DNA of 47,307 nucleotides from an uncultured Steroidobacter sp. (GTDB lineage Bacteria; Pseudomonadota; Gammaproteobacteria; Steroidobacterales; Steroidobacteraceae). The notes under the pieces were generated by a model. That model did not search any database. It had not been told where the DNA came from and saw nothing but the letters and a program-made list of their open reading frames with translations. Positions 43,541-47,307 of the stretch are shown piece by piece; position 1 is the stretch's first letter; each line of letters opens with the position of its first letter. Made by a program: the position numbers and the translations under genes. Location of the stretch: the NCBI GenBank assembly GCA_938008435.1, contig CALLKK010000026.1, positions 1 to 47,307 on the forward strand, read 5' to 3'.

Positions 43541-43569
43541 TTGACGGTCCGGTAGCACGAGCATAGGCT
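43541..43569 (+). promoter_or_regulatory. Possible nrdJa promoter
   Basis: TTGACG (43541-43546), 17 bases, TAGGCT (43564-43569). The -35 is close to consensus, the -10 weak. The proximal NrdR-like box lies just downstream, at the expected transcription start, which would suit repression. Confidence 0.4.
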
Positions 43570-43579
43570 TCATGCCCTG

Positions 43580-43595
43580 ACACAATATGTTGTGT
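43580..43595. promoter_or_regulatory. NrdR-box-like palindrome, proximal
   Basis: ACACAATATGTTGTGT is a near-perfect palindrome matching the NrdR consensus closely. NrdR represses ribonucleotide reductase genes by sensing ATP/dATP. The two boxes are 177 bases apart, unlike the usual close tandem pair. Confidence 0.62.
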
Positions 43596-43762
43596 CTCGT
43601 GATTCAGAAGAACGAACTGTCCCGACGAGGCGCGTCTGAGGGCAGAGACCTCCCGGAATCGCGAGCCAACTGGTCAGGGACTGCCGGAAGTGGCCAACGC
43701 GCGCTTTCGTCAGGTGGTGTAACGGGGCGACCCACCAGCAGCAATCCAGAGCGCCAGACCGC

Positions 43763-45907
43763 ATGAATACGAACGCAATCGAAATCCAACCCATGGACGT
43801 CAACAGCATTCCCTACCAGGAAGCGTCGATCGACATCTGGGAAAAGAAGTACCGGCTTGTCGCGAAGGACGGTACGCCGATCGATCGCACGATGGACGAC
43901 ACCTATAAGCGTGTCGCGCGTGCACTCGCTGACGTCGAGCGCGAAGAAGTGCGCGAGCACTGGTACGAGCAATTCCTCTGGGCGCTGCGCAAGGGCGTGA
44001 TTCCTGCGGGGCGCATCATGTCGAACGCCGGCGCGCAGGAGCACAAGCCTGCCACCTCGACGATCAACTGCACCGTCTCCGGCACGATTCACGATTCGAT
44101 GGACGACATCCTCGCGAAGGTCCACGAAGCGGGCCTGACGCTCAAGGCGGGATGCGGCATCGGCTACGAATTCTCGACGTTGCGTCCGAAGGGCGCATAC
44201 GTCTCGGGCGCGGGCGCGTACACCTCCGGCCCGCTCTCGTTCATGGATATCTACGACAAGATGTGCTTCACCGTGTCGTCGGCTGGCGGTCGCCGCGGCG
44301 CGCAGATGGGCACGTTCGACATCGGTCACCCGGACGTGATGGATTTCATTCGCGCCAAGCGCGAAGCCGGTCGCCTGCGTCAGTTCAATCTCTCGCTGCT
44401 CATCACCGACGAGTTCATGCAGGCGGTCAAGCGCAACGAGGACTGGAAGCTCGCGTTCCCCGTCACGCAGCGCGAAGCGGAAGGCCAGGATCTGAACGAC
44501 ACCTCGAAGTTCATCTGGCGCGAGTGGCCGACGACGAAGGGCTACATCGTCAACGAAGAAGGCCTCGTCTGCTGCAAGATCTATAAGACGCTGCCGGCGC
44601 GCCGCATGTGGGACGTCATCATGACCTCCACATACGACTTCGCCGAGCCCGGCTTCGTGCTGATCGACCGCGTCAACGAAATGAACAACAACTGGTGGTG
44701 CGAGAACATTCGCGCGACCAACCCGTGCGGCGAGCAGCCGCTGCCGCCGTACGGCTCGTGCTTGCTCGGCTCGATCAATCTGACGCGCTTCGTCCTCGAT
44801 CCGTTCACCGAAGACGCGCGCTTCGATTGGGAAGAGTTCCGCAAGGCGGTGAAGATCTTCACGCGCATGCTCGACAACGTCGTCGAGATCAACGGCCTGC
44901 CGCTCGGCCAGCAGCGCGATGAGATCCTGCGCAAGCGTCGTCACGGCATGGGCTTCCTCGGCCTCGGCTCGGCGATCACGATGATGTGCATGCGCTACGG
45001 CTCGAAGAAGTCGATCGCCTTCACGCAGAACGTCGCCCGCGAAATGGCGCTCGCCGGCTGGGAGAGCGCGCTCGAGCTCGCGCGCGAGAAGGGCCCCGCG
45101 CCGATCATGCTCGAAGAGTTCGAGGTCACGCCCGAGATGCTGCGCAAGCGTCCCGAGATGGCGAGGGACGGTTACAAGGTCGGCGACAAGGTGCCGGGCC
45201 GCGTGCTGCACGCCAAGTACAGCCGCTACATGCAGCGCGTGGCGGAAGCTGCGCCCGAGCTCGTCGACGAGCTCGCCGAAGTCGGCGCGCGCTTCACGCA
45301 TCACAGCTCGATCGCGCCGACCGGCACGATTTCGCTCTCGCTCGCGAACAATGCCTCGAACGGCATCGAGCCCTCGTTCGCGCACCACTACTTCCGCAAC
45401 GTGATTCGCGAAGGCAAGAAGACGAAGGAGCGCGTCGACGTGTTCTCGTTCGAGCTGCTTGCCTATCGCGAGCTCGTCAATCCGCGCGCGATGCCGAACA
45501 GCAACGACCCGGCCGAGAAGCTCCCTGACTACTTCACGACGGCGGACGACATCACGCCGCGCGAGCACGTCGACATCCAGGCGGCCGCGCAGATGTGGAT
45601 CGACTCGTCGATCTCCAAGACCGCGAACGTCCCCACCGACTACAAGTACGAGGACTTCAAAGACATTTATATGTACGCCTACGAGCAGGGTCTGAAGGGC
45701 TGCACGACCTTCCGCTTCAACCCCGAAGCGTTCCAAGGCGTGCTGGTCAAGGAGCAGGACCTCAAGAACACGACGTACGTGTTCACGCTCGAAGACGGCA
45801 CCGAGATCAAGGCGCGCGGCGACGAAGAGATCGAATACGACGGCGAGGTACACACCGCCGCGAATCTCTTCGACGCGTTGAAGGAAGGCTATTACGGCAA
45901 GTTCTGA
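43763..45907 (+). CDS. nrdJa: B12-dependent ribonucleotide reductase, catalytic subunit NrdJa
   Basis: 714 residues, about the size of Pseudomonas NrdJa. Motifs: RVARALADVEREE, VIPAGRIMSNAGAQE, STINCTVSGTIHDSM (redox Cys), LKAGCGIGYEFSTLRPKG, RRGAQMGTFDIGHPD, NPCGEQPLPPYGSCLLGSIN (radical-site N-x-C-x-E), KRRHGMGFLGLGSA, APTGTISLSLANNASNG. It reduces ribonucleotides to deoxyribonucleotides with adenosylcobalamin, needing no oxygen. The C-terminal TSCPD/Cys part is encoded separately by nrdJb. ATG 43763 lacks a clear ribosome site; a second ATG is ten codons in. Confidence 0.93.
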   Translation: MNTNAIEIQPMDVNSIPYQEASIDIWEKKYRLVAKDGTPIDRTMDDTYKRVARALADVEREEVREHWYEQFLWALRKGVIPAGRIMSNAGAQEHKPATSTINCTVSGTIHDSMDDILAKVHEAGLTLKAGCGIGYEFSTLRPKGAYVSGAGAYTSGPLSFMDIYDKMCFTVSSAGGRRGAQMGTFDIGHPDVMDFIRAKREAGRLRQFNLSLLITDEFMQAVKRNEDWKLAFPVTQREAEGQDLNDTSKFIWREWPTTKGYIVNEEGLVCCKIYKTLPARRMWDVIMTSTYDFAEPGFVLIDRVNEMNNNWWCENIRATNPCGEQPLPPYGSCLLGSINLTRFVLDPFTEDARFDWEEFRKAVKIFTRMLDNVVEINGLPLGQQRDEILRKRRHGMGFLGLGSAITMMCMRYGSKKSIAFTQNVAREMALAGWESALELAREKGPAPIMLEEFEVTPEMLRKRPEMARDGYKVGDKVPGRVLHAKYSRYMQRVAEAAPELVDELAEVGARFTHHSSIAPTGTISLSLANNASNGIEPSFAHHYFRNVIREGKKTKERVDVFSFELLAYRELVNPRAMPNSNDPAEKLPDYFTTADDITPREHVDIQAAAQMWIDSSISKTANVPTDYKYEDFKDIYMYAYEQGLKGCTTFRFNPEAFQGVLVKEQDLKNTTYVFTLEDGTEIKARGDEEIEYDGEVHTAANLFDALKEGYYGKF

Positions 45908-46010
45908 GCTGGGGTTGGAGGCTGGAGTCCGGAGCAAGAGCGCGCACCGCGCGCTCTGACCAGCGCCCCGAGCCCAAGATTCTTTCCGACGCGCCTGGCG
46001 CGTCGACGGA
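45908..46010 (+). repeat. Composite intergenic repeat, copy 21, inside the nrdJ operon
   Basis: Starts at the nrdJa stop: TTGGAGGCTGGAGTCCGGAG, hairpin AGAGCGCGC-ACC-GCGCGCTCT (45937-45957), GACCAGCGCCCCGAGCCC, then hairpin GACGCGC-CTG-GCGCGTC (45988-46004). It ends at the nrdJb ribosome site. Confidence 0.72.
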
Positions 46011-46017
46011 GCGAGAC

Positions 46018-46737
46018 ATGATCAAGATCGAAAAGAAGATCACCAAGTACCGCGTCGAAAAGCCTGAGGACAAGGCTGCCGCGGAAAAGGCGGCTGCGCC
46101 CGCACCGGCGCCTGCGCCGCGCAAGGATCCCAAGGAATCCAACGTCGTTTGGATGCACGAGAAGCTCGAGCGCCCCGAGGTGCTCATCGGCTCGACGTAC
46201 AAGATCAAGACGCCCGTCTCCGATCACGCGATGTACGTCACCATCAACGACATCGTGCTGAACGAAGGCACGCCGTACGAGCAGCGCCGTCCGTTCGAGA
46301 TCTTCATCAACTCGAAGAACCTCGATCACTTCCAGTGGATCGTCGCGCTCACGCGAATTATCTCTGCCGTGTTCCGCAAGGGCGGCGACGTGACGTTCCT
46401 CGTCGAAGAGCTCAAGGCCGTGTTCGACCCGCGCGGCGGTTACTGGCAGCCGGGCGGCAAGTTCATGCCCTCGATCATCGCCGAGCTCGGTCACGTGATC
46501 GAAAAGCACCTGCATTCGATCGGCCTGCTGAAGTCGCCCGAGCTCGACGAAGCGCGCCGAAAGCTGATCGAACAGAAGCGCGCCGAGTACGAAGCACGGC
46601 AAAAGCAAGTCGACGCCTTCGCGAACAATCACTTCCCCGAAGGCGCACAGCTCTGCGCGAAGTGCAGCACCGCAGCGGTCATCATGATGGACGGCTGCAT
46701 GACGTGCTTGAACTGCGGCGACTCGAAATGCGGGTAA
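46018..46737 (+). CDS. nrdJb: Ribonucleotide reductase small part NrdJb (TSCPD domain)
   Basis: 239 residues, matching Pseudomonas NrdJb in size. An Ala/Pro-rich linker spans about 20-40, then the TSCPD domain (SDHAMYVTINDIVLNEGTPY, EIFINSKNLDHFQW). The C-terminus is cysteine-rich (CAKCS, GCMTCLNCGDSKCG), probably the electron-shuttling or metal part of the enzyme. GGAG precedes ATG 46018 by 7 bases. It lies 110 bases after nrdJa on one transcript, with a repeat hairpin between them that might alter the subunit ratio. Confidence 0.92.
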   Translation: MIKIEKKITKYRVEKPEDKAAAEKAAAPAPAPAPRKDPKESNVVWMHEKLERPEVLIGSTYKIKTPVSDHAMYVTINDIVLNEGTPYEQRRPFEIFINSKNLDHFQWIVALTRIISAVFRKGGDVTFLVEELKAVFDPRGGYWQPGGKFMPSIIAELGHVIEKHLHSIGLLKSPELDEARRKLIEQKRAEYEARQKQVDAFANNHFPEGAQLCAKCSTAAVIMMDGCMTCLNCGDSKCG

Positions 46738-46776
46738 CCGGAAGCGAATGCTGGTCGTTCGTGTGGCGGTGTGGGA

Positions 46777-46875
46777 GACCCCAAAAGCTGAGACTTGGAC
46801 CCCATAAAGTGAGACTTGGGCACCGCGGAAATCAAAGGGTTAGAGGAGCGTGGACCTTATAAGCTGAGACTTCGG
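46777..46875 (+). repeat. Three short direct repeats, IS21-end-like
   Basis: GACCCCAAAAGCTGAGACTT (46777), GACCCCATAAAGTGAGACTT (46798) and GACCTTATAAGCTGAGACTT (46853). The first two are 21 bases apart. Multiple spaced terminal repeats of this kind occur at IS21-family ends; no IS21 gene is present here, so it may be a relic end. Confidence 0.45.
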
Positions 46876-46915
46876 ATCGCAAACTGGGGTCGCGAGCTCA
46901 GAAGTAGTTCATCAC

Positions 46916-46944
46916 GCCCGCTCCTTGTGGGGCGGGCTTTTTTT
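46916..46944 (+). terminator. Intrinsic terminator
   Basis: GCCCGCTCC, loop TTGT, GGGGCGGGC (46916-46937), then seven T. A strong stem with a T-run. It ends the nrdJ transcript or that of the decayed element at 46777. Confidence 0.85.
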
Positions 46945-47002
46945 GCAGCCATATACTGCCTACGGGTGTAAACTCGAACAAAGTCGAAGGGAGGCGATAA
47001 GA

Positions 47003-47236
47003 ATGACCAGCTCACGCTGGGAAATTAACTCCAGCGCAACCCTTCCCATTCCTTGCCCGAAGTGCGGCCACAAGCAGTCGGTGCTTGTCAGTAAGCTGCG
47101 CCAGAACCCTAAGCTGACCTGCTCCAGCTGCACTAGTGAATTCGTCGATGACGGGGCACAGCTTGATGCCCTCGTGAAGGTTTTCGAGCGCCTGAAGCGC
47201 TCTAGCCACTCTAGAGAGCTAGCGGCCATCACGTAA
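47003..47236 (+). CDS. Small zinc-ribbon-like hypothetical protein
   Basis: 77 residues from ATG 47003 with GGGAGG and proper spacing. CPKCGHKQSVLVSKL and CSSCTSEFVDDG form a CxxC...CxxC zinc ribbon near residues 18-45, followed by a helix (LDALVKVFERLKRS). No known family recognised. It lies between a relic repeat cluster and an IS, in AT-richer sequence, so it may be accessory. It could bind RNA, DNA or protein through the ribbon. Confidence 0.6.
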   Translation: MTSSRWEINSSATLPIPCPKCGHKQSVLVSKLRQNPKLTCSSCTSEFVDDGAQLDALVKVFERLKRSSHSRELAAIT

Positions 47237-47248
47237 GCTTCCCCTAAT

Positions 47249-47307
47249 TGTAGACAGTTGGAGCTAGACTCTCCTAGCGAAGGGAGAGTCCATGAAGAAG
47301 TCAAAAC
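47249..47307 (+). mobile_element. Right-edge IS3-like element, terminal part only
   Basis: TGTAGACAGTTGGAG (from about 47249), TAGACTCTCC, a GGGAGAG ribosome site, then ATG at 47292 reading MKKSK off the edge. MKKSK is how many IS3-family OrfA proteins begin, and the short leader fits. The left boundary is approximate. The terminal sequence differs from the left-edge IS, so it is another element. Confidence 0.5.

Noticed and set aside
43600..43762. Possible cobalamin riboswitch before nrdJa (GAGCCAACTGGTCAGGGACTGCC is loosely like a B12 box)
   Set aside because: The other conserved parts (GCCACTG, GGGAA-type core) cannot be placed. A covariance-model scan with the Rfam cobalamin family would decide.
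43604..45937. 777-codon open frame on the minus strand over nrdJa
   Set aside because: It is the antisense of a strongly conserved gene; its R/E/A/V-rich composition is that of a high-GC shadow frame.

Overview
The window looks like a chromosomal piece of a GC-rich gammaproteobacterium, perhaps a Xanthomonadales, Nevskiales or Steroidobacter-like lineage. That assignment rests on gene content and order only: rpsU-yqeY-dnaG-rpoD with divergent tsaD, folB/folK beside a pteridine reductase, a split B12-dependent ribonucleotide reductase (NrdJa/NrdJb), and a Sec-signal RHS protein. Both ends run into insertion sequences: an element reads off the left edge from position 77, and a different one starts near 47249. 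The window may therefore be a contig bounded by multi-copy IS.

1-9.8 kb: a polymorphic-toxin locus on the minus strand. A secreted RHS protein carries a C-terminal PD-(D/E)XK-like nuclease tip. It is followed by three paralogous candidate immunity genes, the last one cut by the left IS. The tip and immunity genes are clearly AT-richer than the RHS body. Behind them lie a TadE-like pilin-type protein, a small coiled protein and a rhomboid protease.

9.8-27.2 kb: envelope and signalling genes. These are an APC permease, an exported SAM methyltransferase, a lipid glycosyltransferase (MGDG-synthase type) coupled to a YkoP-like protein with a NodB deacetylase next to it, a membrane GGDEF-EAL protein, an AI-2E-type transporter with an extra C-terminal domain, the Slt lytic transglycosylase, an O6-alkylguanine methyltransferase, a DUF4136 lipoprotein, an SLC13-type transporter, and a twice-frameshifted YcaQ-like DNA glycosylase.

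27.2-46.7 kb: housekeeping genes. These are the macromolecular-synthesis operon (rpsU, yqeY, dnaG, rpoD) with a possible leader attenuator, tsaD, folB, folK, pteridine reductase, a MidA/NDUFAF7 methyltransferase, cca, a lipoprotein metallopeptidase, a PhyH dioxygenase, a DegQ-type protease, and nrdJa-nrdJb behind two NrdR-box-like palindromes.

The most unusual feature is a composite intergenic repeat family present in most gaps between about 10 and 46 kb. It has a fixed module order: a GGAGGCTGGAGG-like lead, a GCGCGC hairpin with variable loop, 7-bp tandem GTAGCCY units, and 7-bp tandem CCAGCGC-like units. It often starts within bases of one gene's stop codon and ends just before the next gene. 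The hairpin arms vary between copies but keep pairing, so the structure seems to be under selection. No mobilising enzyme for it is visible here.
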